Shown: one piece after another, positions 26,499 to 35,584 of the stretch
Position numbering within the stretch: the first letter of the stretch is position 1
How the letters are laid out: every line of letters starts with the position of its first letter
Assembly (NCBI GenBank): GCA_000293845.2
Contig: ALYF01000010.1
Coordinates: 1-64,000, forward strand
DNA: 64,000 nt
Direction of reading: 5' to 3'
Origin: an alpha proteobacterium IMCC14465
GTDB taxonomy: Bacteria; Pseudomonadota; Alphaproteobacteria; RS24
Translations under genes and position numbers: made by a program
Notes under the pieces: model-generated
Seen by the model: the letters and a program-made list of their open reading frames with translations, nothing else
The model's database searches: none
What the model was told of the DNA's origin: nothing

Positions 26499-27401
26499 TT
26501 ACTCACCAATCTGTGGGAAATCATATTCATGTCCCCAGTAATCTCCAGAGGTTGTTTTGGTCGGTGTGTATTGTGACCAGTCTGCAACCTGTTTGCCGTC
26601 AAATCCAAATTCCAGCCCCATGCCGCCGGGGGCAAAGAAATAGAAAGATACCATTTCGTCATTGGAGTGGCGACCAAGGTCAGAGAAAATATGAAGCCCG
26701 GCTTTTTTGACACGGTCCATACAATAGCCGACTTCATCAATCGACCCGACTTCAATCATAAGATGAATTAGTCCGGTTGGGTTGGGAAAATTATACAGGC
26801 CAAGCGTGTGATGGCGTGGGTTTTCAGCATGCATAAACAAAACACGCTGATTGGGCGCACCCTCGGCAGGTGGTGGCAGAGTGAGGTCATCACTTATGCC
26901 AAAGCCAAAAAGGGAGGTGTAAAACTCTTCCGTCGCTTCGTTTTCAGGCGCCGGAATAACTAAATGCCCAAGCCCCATATCGCCGGTGATAAAGGCCTTG
27001 ATGTTATTATTAGGGGTAAAGGGTGAGCCATCTAGCCGCCCGTGGTAAAATTCGACAAGATTTCCAGAAGGGTCGTGGCAGGATGAAAAAGCTGTCACAG
27101 CGCGTCTCGCGGCTTCTTCGTCAGACCCTGTTTCGACTTGAACACCGGCGGCTTTCAGTTTCTCCACTAGCGCGGCATAAGCCTCAGCCGAGGAAAGCTG
27201 TAACCCGCTGGATACAAATTTATCTTCGTCGCCTTGTTCTATAATGTAACGGAAGGGGGCGTCATCCATTCGCAGATATTTTGACCCCTTACCATCATCA
27301 TGGTCAGCAATGCCAAAACCCAAAACATCAACAGCAAAATCCGCCCAAGCTTGTGGGTCGGTCATTTGCATTCTGACATATCCTAGATTTTCAATTCCCA
27401 T
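26499..27401 (-). CDS. hsaC: Type I extradiol dioxygenase, HsaC-like
   Basis: A 300-residue two-domain vicinal-oxygen-chelate dioxygenase. The iron ligands are visible as H146 (GLGHLVIP), H213 (GLIHLMIE) and E264 (GLEFGFDG), nearly the numbering of BphC. The active-site H198 (RHHTLG) and Y254 (SFYFF) are also present. HsaC cleaves the catechol 3,4-DHSA in the meta position after ring B opening. BphC-like activity on other catechols is the alternative, but the flanking HsaD, HsaA and IpdC-like genes favour a steroid substrate. A GACACT...AGTGTC inverted repeat lies just after the stop. Confidence 0.85.
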   Translation of the reverse strand: MGIENLGYVRMQMTDPQAWADFAVDVLGFGIADHDDGKGSKYLRMDDAPFRYIIEQGDEDKFVSSGLQLSSAEAYAALVEKLKAAGVQVETGSDEEAARRAVTAFSSCHDPSGNLVEFYHGRLDGSPFTPNNNIKAFITGDMGLGHLVIPAPENEATEEFYTSLFGFGISDDLTLPPPAEGAPNQRVLFMHAENPRHHTLGLYNFPNPTGLIHLMIEVGSIDEVGYCMDRVKKAGLHIFSDLGRHSNDEMVSFYFFAPGGMGLEFGFDGKQVADWSQYTPTKTTSGDYWGHEYDFPQIGE

Positions 27402-27436
27402 CTCATCACCCCTGATTAATATTTATATTTTATTTT

Positions 27437-28270
27437 CTAGCCGTGGTTTAAAAAGTCAATGCCGGTCGCATTAAACATGCGGGGATGTTCAATCATTACC
27501 CAGTGACCGCACGCATTCACTTCGATAAGGCGCGATTGATTATTAGCCCGTAAGCAGGTTTGCTTGCCCTGTGGCGGCATGAACAAATCATCAGCTCCCC
27601 AAAAGGTGAGGATAGGGCAGGTCAATTCTTGCAGTCTTGGCCCAAGATTAGGTGTCTTCATTGTGGTGATGACTTCTTTAGGTTGATCCTGCGCGACGTG
27701 CCAGCGCATTGTAATCAGGTCAGGTGAGATAAGTGTCTTATCATAGACGAAGTTTTTAAGCACTTTTTGAAGTGTTTCCTCGGTTAGACCGTCTTTAAGT
27801 GCATCCACCATTTTGGTAATACCCGGCATGGTGAAATATTCCTGCTGTTCTTCAATACAGCCGGGGCCCATCATGATGAGCTTGTCAACAAAAGCGGGGT
27901 CATTCAGGGCAATCTGAATGGCAATACCCCCACCCAGCGAATTACCGACAAAACTGCATGATGAAATCCCCAAAGAGATTAATCCAGCCTTCAGCGTGTC
28001 GCAGAATAGGTCGAGTGTGTAATCCCCAAGGTCAATCGGCTTGTCTGTATAACCAAAACCGATAAGATCGGGGAGAACCACATAATAACCTGCATCTGCA
28101 AAGTCTTGCGCATTTTTGCTGAAATTTGCATAGCCACAATTGCCCGGGCCAGAACCATGGAGAAAGACCACGGCTGGGTTTTCGGGATTGCCATATTCAA
28201 GAACATGCATCTTGATAGGGCCCGCTTCAACAAAACGGCCTTCAGGCGGTTTAGATAGATATTCAGCCAT
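27437..28270 (-). CDS. hsaD: Meta-cleavage product hydrolase, HsaD-like
   Basis: A 277-residue alpha/beta hydrolase of the carbon-carbon bond hydrolase group. The oxyanion region is FLHGSGPG, the nucleophile S111 sits in VGNSLGGG, the acid is D228 in WGADDLFMP, and H256 is in ACGHWVMIEHP. HsaD splits the product of HsaC (DSHA) into HIP-type and C5 dienoate fragments. It is coupled to the HsaA-like gene by a one-base stop/start overlap and precedes the HsaC gene. Confidence 0.85.
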   Translation of the reverse strand: MAEYLSKPPEGRFVEAGPIKMHVLEYGNPENPAVVFLHGSGPGNCGYANFSKNAQDFADAGYYVVLPDLIGFGYTDKPIDLGDYTLDLFCDTLKAGLISLGISSCSFVGNSLGGGIAIQIALNDPAFVDKLIMMGPGCIEEQQEYFTMPGITKMVDALKDGLTEETLQKVLKNFVYDKTLISPDLITMRWHVAQDQPKEVITTMKTPNLGPRLQELTCPILTFWGADDLFMPPQGKQTCLRANNQSRLIEVNACGHWVMIEHPRMFNATGIDFLNHG

Positions 28271-29439
28271 TAAACAAACAAGTCCGTGCTTTCGCCTGAA
28301 ATTTGCATGCCACCAAAGTTACGGGCAAAGCCTACCGGATTATTCGCCACATGCGCACGCGCGATGTGAATATCGTGCCATAGCGCCTGAATAGGCGATC
28401 CGTCATAGACGCTCCGACCACCGGCAACATCAAAAATCAGATCAATAGCTTCCATCATACGTTCGATAACGAGGCTGGCCTGATAGCGATATTTAACGCG
28501 GTCAATCATTGGAATTTCTTCGCCCTTATTCACCTTGTCGAGCATCTCGTCAAAGTTTCTGAAAATAATGGCTTCGGTCTCATCAATCAGCGTAGCTGCC
28601 TTTGCAACCCGCACGGTTACATCAGGATCACCGGCAAGACGTGTTGGGTCGGTGGAGCTGGATGTCGCGTTCTCAATGAAGAGGCGCAGAGCGTGCTTGG
28701 CCGCACCAATAGAAGGTGAGGAAACAACACGGATAAAAAGCTGCGCCCAAGGGATTGAATACATTGGGTTTTCCTGTTGGTGAACGCAGTTAAAACCATC
28801 CATCTGAATATGCGTTCTATGCTCCGGCACAAAAACCGGCTCATCAATGACGATGTCATTAGAGCCGGTGGCGTGCAGACCCATTGGGAACCATGTCTCC
28901 TCAATATTGTAGTCACTGCGTGGAAGCAAGAAGGTGCGATAATGAATGCCGTCAGGGTGGTCATGGATGACACCACCCAGTAAGGTCCATGAGCAATGGC
29001 CTGAACCACTGCTCCAGCCCCAGCGGCCGGAAAGTTCAAAGCCGCCATCAACGGTTTTAACTTTTGCACCTGCAGGATTATAAGAGGATGAAATCAGAGT
29101 GTCTGGTGAATCTGCATAGACTTCCTCAGCGGCCTGAGGTGGCATGATAGCAAGTTGATAGGCGTGAACGGCTATAATGCCGCCAGCCCAGGCTGTGCTC
29201 ATATCGCGCTCGGCAATGTCGATAGCCGCACGAAAGAATTCCTGCGGGGTGCATTCATAACCGCCATATTGTTTTGGCAGGAGCATTCTGAAAAAGCCTT
29301 GCTCACGAAGGGCTTCAATGCTGCTATTTGGGATTTGTCTGATCTTTTTTCCCTCAGGCGCATTCTTCTCAATTAGACTCAATGCAGGGGCCACATTTAC
29401 GCTGTGCATATTGCTGGTTTCCAAGGCTGCTTGACTCAT
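28270..29439 (-). CDS. hsaA: Flavin-dependent monooxygenase, HsaA-like oxygenase
   Basis: A 389-residue protein with the acyl-CoA dehydrogenase fold used by group D flavin monooxygenases (HsaA, C2-HPAH). Typical segments are FFRMLLPKQYGGYECTP, the beta-domain SGRWGWSSGSGH, and PIQALWHDIHIARAHVANNP near the C-terminus. HsaA hydroxylates the phenol 3-HSA to a catechol using reduced flavin. The ATG at 29439 has AAGGA eight bases upstream; another ATG at 29445 is too close. The reductase partner is probably at 33855. A TGCGTAA element lies upstream at 29494. Confidence 0.85.
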   Translation of the reverse strand: MSQAALETSNMHSVNVAPALSLIEKNAPEGKKIRQIPNSSIEALREQGFFRMLLPKQYGGYECTPQEFFRAAIDIAERDMSTAWAGGIIAVHAYQLAIMPPQAAEEVYADSPDTLISSSYNPAGAKVKTVDGGFELSGRWGWSSGSGHCSWTLLGGVIHDHPDGIHYRTFLLPRSDYNIEETWFPMGLHATGSNDIVIDEPVFVPEHRTHIQMDGFNCVHQQENPMYSIPWAQLFIRVVSSPSIGAAKHALRLFIENATSSSTDPTRLAGDPDVTVRVAKAATLIDETEAIIFRNFDEMLDKVNKGEEIPMIDRVKYRYQASLVIERMMEAIDLIFDVAGGRSVYDGSPIQALWHDIHIARAHVANNPVGFARNFGGMQISGESTDLFV

Positions 29440-29493
29440 TTTCATGATCCTTTTTGTCTCGACTGTCTGTTTAGAATTAAAGAATATCAAATA

Positions 29494-29522
29494 TGCGTAA
29501 AATTAAAACAGTTTTTTACGAA
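29494..29522. promoter_or_regulatory. Inverted TGCGTAA...TTACGAA element upstream of hsaA
   Basis: TGCGTAA (29494-29500) and TTACGAA (29516-29522) are inverted; the arms CGTAAAA and TTTTACG match perfectly. It lies about 55 bases before the HsaA start. Similar TTACGCAA elements recur upstream of other catabolic genes (31173, 45779, 45818, 48949, 48973). A shared operator is inferred. Confidence 0.45.
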
Positions 29523-29578
29523 TTTTTACTAAAAATATGTATAAAATGCCATCAATGCAGAATTTATTTCCCAAATAC

Positions 29579-31108
29579 CTACATTTTCTCCAATAAAAAC
29601 TTCTGAATCTTACCTGATGCATTACGAGGCAACTCTTCCAAAACAGTTATCTTGCGCGGCACTTTAAAATTAGAAATTCGTTCCTTCGTCCAGCCTATCA
29701 ATGCTTCTGTGTCGATTTCGGGTGTTCGGGCAAGAATAAAGGCTTGTGGTACTTCGCCGAGACGCTCATCAGCCATGCCGATAACGGCGGCTTCAATTAC
29801 GTCCGGATGTTGCATGAGCCATTTTTCAATTTCGGCAGGATAGGCGTTGAAACCGCCGACAATAATCATGTCTTTTTTTCTGTCGGTAATGCGAAGATAG
29901 CCTTTATCATCCATCGTGCCGACATCTCCGGTTTTCAGCCAACCTTCCGGGGTAATGGTCCGCGCCGTATCTTCGGGGGCGTCAAGATAACCCTGCATGG
30001 TATTAAACCCGCGCACCCAAATTTCACCTTCTTCTCCGGCAGCAACCTGATTGCCGTCCTCATCAACCATAATCACTTCGGTTTCGGGGAGGGCGCGACC
30101 AACTGTTGTTGCGATGGTTTCAAAATCATCACCTTTTTGACACAAGGAAACAACGCCGCAGGTTTCGGTCAGGCCATAGGCGGAGTACACATAATCAATA
30201 CCAATGACTTCGTGCATTTTTCTGATGAGGTCGACAGGGATGACGGTTGCACCTGTGGTCGCGAGCCGGAGGGAAGATAAGTCTCTTTTTTCAAAATCAG
30301 GGTGATCCATCATGGTCTGGAATATTGTGGGTGCGCCCGGCATCACGGTAATTTTATCTTCTTCAATGCGTCTCAAAACTTCCCCCGGGTCGAACACGCC
30401 GAGTGGATAAATGGTGGCGGCGCGGATGATGCAACTCAGCCAACCAGCCTTATAGCCAAAACTATGGAAGAAGGGATTGACCACCAAATATCTGTCCCCT
30501 TGCTGCATATTAATCGCTTTGGTGAACACATCAAAGACGCTGATATTTTGACCATGATGCGTCACAGCACCTTTAGGCAGACCGGTTGTTCCAGAGGTAA
30601 AAATAATATCAGACACATCATCAGGGCCTATCTCGTCAAGCGCGTCTTCACTCAGAGGCGCATCGGCAAAATTCAGCAGGTTTTGAAAACCGTCATTACC
30701 TTCTTTGTCGCGCAATATTAGAGTTTCTTTCAAATCGGGGAGGTCTTCACCTTCCAGCATGGCCGGATAATCAAGGCCGAGGAAGCCGTCAACGGTCAGC
30801 AGGAGTTTGCAATGAGAGCGACGAATAATATCCGCGGCCTCCGACCCTTTATAGCGGGTGTTCAAAGTGACAAGCACACCTCCGAGCGTTTGCCCCGCCA
30901 GTGCTGTAACAATCCATTCAGCACAATTAGGCGCCCAGATAGCAAATTTATCTCCCTTGGAAAGCCCTTTGGCTTTAAAGGCCGCCGCGATTTGCAGCAC
31001 CTGATTTTGTAAATCGCGATAGCTGGTGGTGATGCCATTATCAACAATGGCGGCAAGTTCAGGATTATTTTTTGTTGTTTCTTTTAAAACGCTCGGTATG
31101 GTTTGCAT
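29579..31108 (-). CDS. AMP-forming acyl-CoA synthetase, FadD3-like
   Basis: A 509-residue ANL superfamily ligase. The P-loop IIFTSGTTGLPKG lies at residues 168-180. Further motifs are YGLTETCG, GWLKTGDVG, the hinge ITDRKKDMIIVGGFN, and the catalytic Lys in LPRNASGKIQK near the C-terminus. In steroid degraders FadD3 activates the propanoate HIP with CoA; the location next to HsaA and IpdC-like genes suits this. Its promoter is divergent from an SDR gene and contains a TTACGCAA element. Confidence 0.82.
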   Translation of the reverse strand: MQTIPSVLKETTKNNPELAAIVDNGITTSYRDLQNQVLQIAAAFKAKGLSKGDKFAIWAPNCAEWIVTALAGQTLGGVLVTLNTRYKGSEAADIIRRSHCKLLLTVDGFLGLDYPAMLEGEDLPDLKETLILRDKEGNDGFQNLLNFADAPLSEDALDEIGPDDVSDIIFTSGTTGLPKGAVTHHGQNISVFDVFTKAINMQQGDRYLVVNPFFHSFGYKAGWLSCIIRAATIYPLGVFDPGEVLRRIEEDKITVMPGAPTIFQTMMDHPDFEKRDLSSLRLATTGATVIPVDLIRKMHEVIGIDYVYSAYGLTETCGVVSLCQKGDDFETIATTVGRALPETEVIMVDEDGNQVAAGEEGEIWVRGFNTMQGYLDAPEDTARTITPEGWLKTGDVGTMDDKGYLRITDRKKDMIIVGGFNAYPAEIEKWLMQHPDVIEAAVIGMADERLGEVPQAFILARTPEIDTEALIGWTKERISNFKVPRKITVLEELPRNASGKIQKFLLEKM

Positions 31109-31172
31109 TCTTCTTACCTTCTATTTGCCTTGTGGTACATAAAAACAACTAAACTTAGACACGAGGTTTGAA

Positions 31173-31180
31173 TTACGCAA
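31173..31180. promoter_or_regulatory. TTACGCAA element in divergent promoter
   Basis: A single TTACGCAA lies between the FadD3-like gene (minus) and an SDR gene (plus). It matches elements near 29494, 45779, 45818, 48949 and 48973, suggesting a common regulator. Confidence 0.4.
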
Positions 31181-31204
31181 TACTTACTGCCAATGGAGAA
31201 TTAA

Positions 31205-31981
31205 ATGAAGGATTTAAGCGGACAAACAATTATCGTCACGGGTGGTGGCAAAGGGATTGGTAGGGGAATCACAACTGCATTTGCCAATGCAGGCGCGCAT
31301 GTCGCAATTTGTGGACGCTCTGCGCCGGATGCATTTGACGGTGATATTGCTGACCGAATTCATTTTATCGAGCTTGATATTAGAGAAGCGGAAAACGCGA
31401 CGACGCTGATTGATTTTGCGGCAGGTCTCGGGCATCCGGTGACAACGCTCATTAATAATGCCGGCGGTGGCCCTCCGGTTGCGTCGGCTGAGGCCAGCGC
31501 GTCATTAACAGAAAAAGTCATTAAGCTAAATTTGCTGGCCCCGATATATTTATCGCAAGCGGCTTATAATTATATGCGCGCGGATCAGGTCAATGGCTCT
31601 ATTATTAATATTTCAAGCGTCTCTGCGACACGCTCCTCGCCCGGCACGGTCGCTTATGGCGCCGCGAAAGCTGGGCTGATTAATGTTACAACATCGCTGG
31701 CAATGGAATGGGCGCCGGATGTTCGTGTTAATGCCATTATTGTCGGGCTTGTTAAAACCGAGGCTTCCGAGGCTCATTATGGTGGTGAGAAGGGTATGGC
31801 TTATCTGGCCGATAATTTGCCGATGAAACGCATGGGGCAGCCTCAAGATATTGCTCATGCCTGTCTGTTTTTGGCTGATACCGATTCGGCTTATGTTTCC
31901 GGTGCGTGTTTGGAAGTGTTTGGTGGTGGTGAGCCACCTAGCTTTTTGAAAATCACGCAGGATGCTGCCGCGCAAAAATAG
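31205..31981 (+). CDS. SDR family oxidoreductase
   Basis: A 258-residue classical SDR with TGGGKGIG, INNAGGG and YGAAK motifs. GGAGAATTAA precedes the ATG. It is transcribed divergently from the FadD3-like gene and ends 12 bp from the converging Old Yellow Enzyme gene. In steroid clusters SDRs of this kind oxidise hydroxyacyl-CoA or hydroxysteroid intermediates; the substrate is not resolved. Confidence 0.8.
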   Translation: MKDLSGQTIIVTGGGKGIGRGITTAFANAGAHVAICGRSAPDAFDGDIADRIHFIELDIREAENATTLIDFAAGLGHPVTTLINNAGGGPPVASAEASASLTEKVIKLNLLAPIYLSQAAYNYMRADQVNGSIINISSVSATRSSPGTVAYGAAKAGLINVTTSLAMEWAPDVRVNAIIVGLVKTEASEAHYGGEKGMAYLADNLPMKRMGQPQDIAHACLFLADTDSAYVSGACLEVFGGGEPPSFLKITQDAAAQK

Positions 31982-31992
31982 TCTTCTCAAGC

Positions 31993-33075
31993 TTAGAGAG
32001 ATGGATAATCAGTATAGCCTTTTTCGCCAGGCGTGTAGAGCGTGCTGCGTTCCATCTCTGCGAGCGGTGCGTCGGTTTCGAGCCGATGAACAAGGTCGGG
32101 ATTGGAAACAAATAATCTGCCAAATGACACTGCGCTCGCAATGCCGCTCTCTATTATTTTTTGTGCCGCGTCTTTATCAAAACTTTCATTCAAAATAAGT
32201 GGCCCGCTAAAATGCTTTTGAGCCAGCGCGATATTATCAACGCCGCGATTAATTTTCGGATCCATGCGAATGACATGCAAATAGGCAAGGCTCTTTGGTG
32301 AGACCGCATCCAGCAAGGCCGCAAAAGTCTCCGCCGGATTATCATCATGTAAATCATTGAACGGATTGCCCGGGCAAATGCGCATGCCGACCCGTCCTGC
32401 GCCGGCGCGATTAATCATGGCGTCAAGAACATCCAACGTGAAGCGTAGGCGCTTTTCCAGAGACCCGCCATAAGCATCGGTGCGCTGATTGGTGCCGGTT
32501 GATAAAAATTGCGCGGGGAGGTAGCCGCTGGTTGCGTGTAACTCGACACCATCGAAACCAATATTAATGGCGTTTTGAGTGGCGTTGGCGAAGTCGTTAA
32601 TTGTTTGCTCGATATCTTCTAAGGTCATTTCTTCCGGCACGTCATGGGCAACCATACCATCCGTATCGGTATACATTTTTCCTGCCGCTTGACGTGCTGA
32701 AGGTGCGAGAGTACGCGCTGTGTCTGATTTATTTGCCGCCGCCGCAACACGCCCGCAATGCATGATTTGCATGACGATTTTACCGTTATTCTCATGCACT
32801 TTCCGGCACACATTTTCCCATGCTGCAATTTGCTTTTCGGACACAATGCCGGGTGTGCGGACATATCCCTTGCCATCATAGCTGGGATAAACGCCCTCGG
32901 TAATGATGAGGCCTGCTGACGCGCGTTGTGCGTAATAATCAACCGTCATCTGTGTTGGTTCGTCATCCTGCCCGGCGCGACTGCGTGTCATGGGCGCCAT
33001 GACGATACGGTTATTTATGTCAATATCACCGAGACGGTGAGCTTCAAAAAGTATCGTTGGCTTCATGGTGTTCAT
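31993..33075 (-). CDS. Old Yellow Enzyme family ene-reductase
   Basis: A 360-residue FMN TIM-barrel protein of the NemA/OYE class. Visible motifs are NRIVMAPMTRSRA at the start, MQIMHCGRVA, VELHATSGYLPAQFLS, TDAYGGSLEKRLRF and GRLFVSNPDLV. The family reduces activated C=C bonds with NAD(P)H, and OYE-type enzymes can reduce 3-keto-ene steroids. Two possible starts (33075 and 33066) differ by three residues. It is followed upstream by a SnoaL-like gene 16 bp away. Confidence 0.85.
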   Translation of the reverse strand: MNTMKPTILFEAHRLGDIDINNRIVMAPMTRSRAGQDDEPTQMTVDYYAQRASAGLIITEGVYPSYDGKGYVRTPGIVSEKQIAAWENVCRKVHENNGKIVMQIMHCGRVAAAANKSDTARTLAPSARQAAGKMYTDTDGMVAHDVPEEMTLEDIEQTINDFANATQNAINIGFDGVELHATSGYLPAQFLSTGTNQRTDAYGGSLEKRLRFTLDVLDAMINRAGAGRVGMRICPGNPFNDLHDDNPAETFAALLDAVSPKSLAYLHVIRMDPKINRGVDNIALAQKHFSGPLILNESFDKDAAQKIIESGIASAVSFGRLFVSNPDLVHRLETDAPLAEMERSTLYTPGEKGYTDYPSL

Positions 33076-33091
33076 GTGGGGGGTACCTTAA

Positions 33092-33724
33092 TTAACGTAT
33101 TTTGATTTTCGGGTCCGGTTGCCCCGCACGCATTGTTTTTAGAAATTCACCCCAAGGTGCAGGGGTGGCAACTTCGGGGGTGATGCCATCCTTGGGTGGA
33201 TTTTTCCAGAACTTTTCCCATGAAGGAAATAAATCATGAAAGGCGCCGTCATAGCTATCGCGATCTGGCCAGCGCATTTTCTGCTCGCCAATAGGTGGCT
33301 TATTTAAATCTGTGGCATACCAATAACAAGGCAGACGACGCCGGAAATACCAATGCCCGTCAATGCGTTCATAATTATCCCAGTAAAGCATTTGCATAAT
33401 GACCCACTCATCGCCGCCATCACTTGGTGTCTCATGTTCATTTTTAGAGTAAAGCACCCCGTGTGCGTGGTCAGGGTCGTCAAATTCAATGATGTGATTG
33501 CCGACATGGTGAGACGTGCCGGTAAATTGAAGTCTCAATGTATCATCAAGCCATTGCTTAAGATGAGCGCGCCCGGTGGCGTCGCGGCTGACACGAATAT
33601 CTTCGGCAAATAAATTCACATGCGCGTCAAGGTCCCGCATATCGAGGGAGAGAGAATATTTGCTGACCAGCTGACGAATTTCTTCAAGTGACTCCAGTCG
33701 GTCAATTCTTTCTTCAAGTGTCAT
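33092..33724 (-). CDS. SnoaL-like domain protein
   Basis: A 210-residue NTF2-like protein. It starts with a coiled helix (LEERIDRLESLEEIRQLVSKYSLSLDMRDLDAHVNLFAEDI) typical of SnoaL-4 proteins, followed by GTSHHVGNHIIEFDDPDHAHGVLY and RRRLPCYWY. AAGGGGAGAAAG precedes the ATG. Such proteins include dehydratases and ring-modifying enzymes in steroid and aromatic clusters. It shares a divergent promoter with the flavin reductase at 33855. The function is unassigned. Confidence 0.75.
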   Translation of the reverse strand: MTLEERIDRLESLEEIRQLVSKYSLSLDMRDLDAHVNLFAEDIRVSRDATGRAHLKQWLDDTLRLQFTGTSHHVGNHIIEFDDPDHAHGVLYSKNEHETPSDGGDEWVIMQMLYWDNYERIDGHWYFRRRLPCYWYATDLNKPPIGEQKMRWPDRDSYDGAFHDLFPSWEKFWKNPPKDGITPEVATPAPWGEFLKTMRAGQPDPKIKIR

Positions 33725-33795
33725 TCTTTCTCCCCTTTAGGCATAGTCTTTCTAAAAAAGCATATTTCGGTTGCGATGACAAAGTAGTTGATGCA

Positions 33796-33826
33796 GTTTC
33801 GAACTTCATTTAGTTCATGTTCAAAC
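33796..33826. promoter_or_regulatory. Inverted repeat in promoter of the flavin reductase gene
   Basis: GTTTCGAAC (33796-33804) and GTTCAAAC (33819-33826) are near-perfect inverted arms, ending 28 bases before the GTG start of the reductase. A shorter GAAC/GTTC pair lies within. It may be an operator for the divergent pair at 33724 and 33855. It differs from the TTACGCAA and CTGAATAA elements elsewhere in the cluster. Confidence 0.4.
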
Positions 33827-33854
33827 TATTTAGTTAAAAGCGAAAGGTAAAGCC

Positions 33855-34808
33855 GTGACCACTGATCAAAAAGAATTAAGAAATGCTTTGGGGCAATTCG
33901 CTACGGGCGTAACGGTTGTCACGACCTCGGCAGAAGATAATGAACCAGTTGGCGTCACCGCCAGCAGTTTTAATTCTGTTTCTCTCGACCCGCCTTTGGT
34001 GCTGTGGTCACTCTCGAAAACAGCGAAATCCATGCCGGCTTTTGAAACCTCCGGTGGTTTTAATGTGCATATTCTCGCGGCGCATCAGACTGATATTTCT
34101 AATCGTTTCGCCAGTTCTAAAGGCGATAAGTTTGAAGGTTTAGACCACAATAGCTGCGATATGGGCTTTCCGCTTCTGGATGAATATGCCGCGCTTTTCC
34201 GGTGTAAAACGCATTATCAATATGAGGGCGGAGATCATATTATTTTCGTCGGTGAGGTTGTCGAGTATCAAACCAACCCGCTACCGGTGTTAATATTTCA
34301 CGGCGGTAAATATGCGGATGCGCGCCCGAAATTGAATAAAGAAGATACCGATGAAGCGGTGGATTTGCACAGCGGTAAGTTTACTGAAAACTATTTGCTT
34401 TATCTTATTTCCAGAGCGCATTTCCAAACATCGCTCCCAGTTCGTCAATCCTATATTGAGCAAGGTCTCAGCGACCAAGAATTTTTCTGCCTCTCGCTTC
34501 TATCCATGAATGGGGGATTGTCGCCGGAAGCCATCTCAAATCGATTGGCACATACAGGGCATGCGCCCGATAGTGAGATATTTGAACGCCTCGCCAGAAA
34601 AGAGCTTATTTCTCAACAGGGCGGTGAAGCAGGTGACATCTCACTCACTGAAACAGGTCAAAAAGTCTTTATCGAACTTCTCGCCCAGTCCAAGGCGCTG
34701 GAAGAGCAGCTTACAAAACATTTCTCAGAAGATGAGTTAGAGTCTGCTGTTCGCTTTATGAAAAAAATTATCGACATTACCGGTTCTGAAATTCCAGAAC
34801 TTTGGTAA
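33855..34808 (+). CDS. Flavin reductase fused to MarR-like domain (HsaB-type partner)
   Basis: A 317-residue two-domain protein. Residues 1-165 are a flavin reductase (LGQFATGVTVVTT, GVTASSFNSVSLDPPLVLWSL, DHIIFVGEVVEY). Residues about 175-305 look like a MarR winged helix (LSDQEFFCLSLLSMNGGLS, FERLARKELISQ, DISLTETGQKVF). From memory, the C1 reductase of p-hydroxyphenylacetate hydroxylase in Acinetobacter baumannii has the same layout and size, its MarR-like domain acting as an autoinhibitor relieved by the phenolic substrate. Here it would feed reduced flavin to the HsaA-like oxygenase. The GTG start follows AAAGGTAAAGCC. Confidence 0.85.
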   Translation: MTTDQKELRNALGQFATGVTVVTTSAEDNEPVGVTASSFNSVSLDPPLVLWSLSKTAKSMPAFETSGGFNVHILAAHQTDISNRFASSKGDKFEGLDHNSCDMGFPLLDEYAALFRCKTHYQYEGGDHIIFVGEVVEYQTNPLPVLIFHGGKYADARPKLNKEDTDEAVDLHSGKFTENYLLYLISRAHFQTSLPVRQSYIEQGLSDQEFFCLSLLSMNGGLSPEAISNRLAHTGHAPDSEIFERLARKELISQQGGEAGDISLTETGQKVFIELLAQSKALEEQLTKHFSEDELESAVRFMKKIIDITGSEIPELW

Positions 34809-34813
34809 TTGAT

Positions 34814-35572
34814 TTAACCAATAAAAGCCTGACCGCCATCCAGAGCAATTGTTTGACCCGATAAATATCGCGACTCCTCGCGGCACATGAGCATCACAAA
34901 CGCCCCGATATCCTCTTCACATTCGCCGACACGTCTCAGTGGAATAGAAGCCTGAAACGCCTCGGCTTCTTCTGGATTAGTGTTTATCCAGTTAGCCAGA
35001 GCCGGTGATTTGGCGTGGGGCATAATACCATTGACCCGAATACCATCCGGCCCCCATTCGCAGGCTGCTGCTCTTGTGAGCTGTTGAATGGCTGACTTAA
35101 CTGCCGCATAGCCGCCATAGCCTGACATATCCCAGCGCTTCATAACAGAGGAGAGTAAGTTCACAATATGCCCACCTTCGGCTTTTAAATGCGGGTAGCA
35201 ATATTTCATCATTCTCAAAACGGCGAGTGGGCCAGATTTAAACCCGTCCTCAAATGCCTCGTCGGTCAGTGTGTTAATGGTCGCAAGTGGCACGAGCTGG
35301 GCATTATTGACCAGTATATCAAGCCGTCCGAATTCTTCCATTGTTGCATCAACACCAGCGCGTAAATCATTGTCGACTGTTACATCGCAAGCCACAGCGA
35401 GGGCGCGGCTGCCTCTCTCGGTGACTGCGGCACAACTTGATTCAAGTTTCTCCATTGTGCGCCCCAGCAGAGCAACATTCACACCTTCACTCGCCAGTGC
35501 CAAAGCAATGCCAAGGCCAACGCCTTGACCACCTCCGGTAATGAGTGCTGTTTTTCCTTTCAATGAAGACAT
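34814..35572 (-). CDS. SDR family oxidoreductase
   Basis: A 252-residue SDR with TGGGQGVG, VNNAQ (usually NNAG, here Gln replaces Gly) and YAAVK. The C-terminal GQTIALDGGQAF is typical. It overlaps nothing and converges on the flavin reductase, 5 bp away. It is probably co-transcribed with the lipoprotein amidohydrolase gene at 35585, whose start lies upstream on the same strand. The substrate is unknown; a hydroxysteroid or hydroxyacyl-CoA is plausible. Confidence 0.78.
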   Translation of the reverse strand: MSSLKGKTALITGGGQGVGLGIALALASEGVNVALLGRTMEKLESSCAAVTERGSRALAVACDVTVDNDLRAGVDATMEEFGRLDILVNNAQLVPLATINTLTDEAFEDGFKSGPLAVLRMMKYCYPHLKAEGGHIVNLLSSVMKRWDMSGYGGYAAVKSAIQQLTRAAACEWGPDGIRVNGIMPHAKSPALANWINTNPEEAEAFQASIPLRRVGECEEDIGAFVMLMCREESRYLSGQTIALDGGQAFIG

Positions 35573-35584
35573 TTTTAACTCCTG

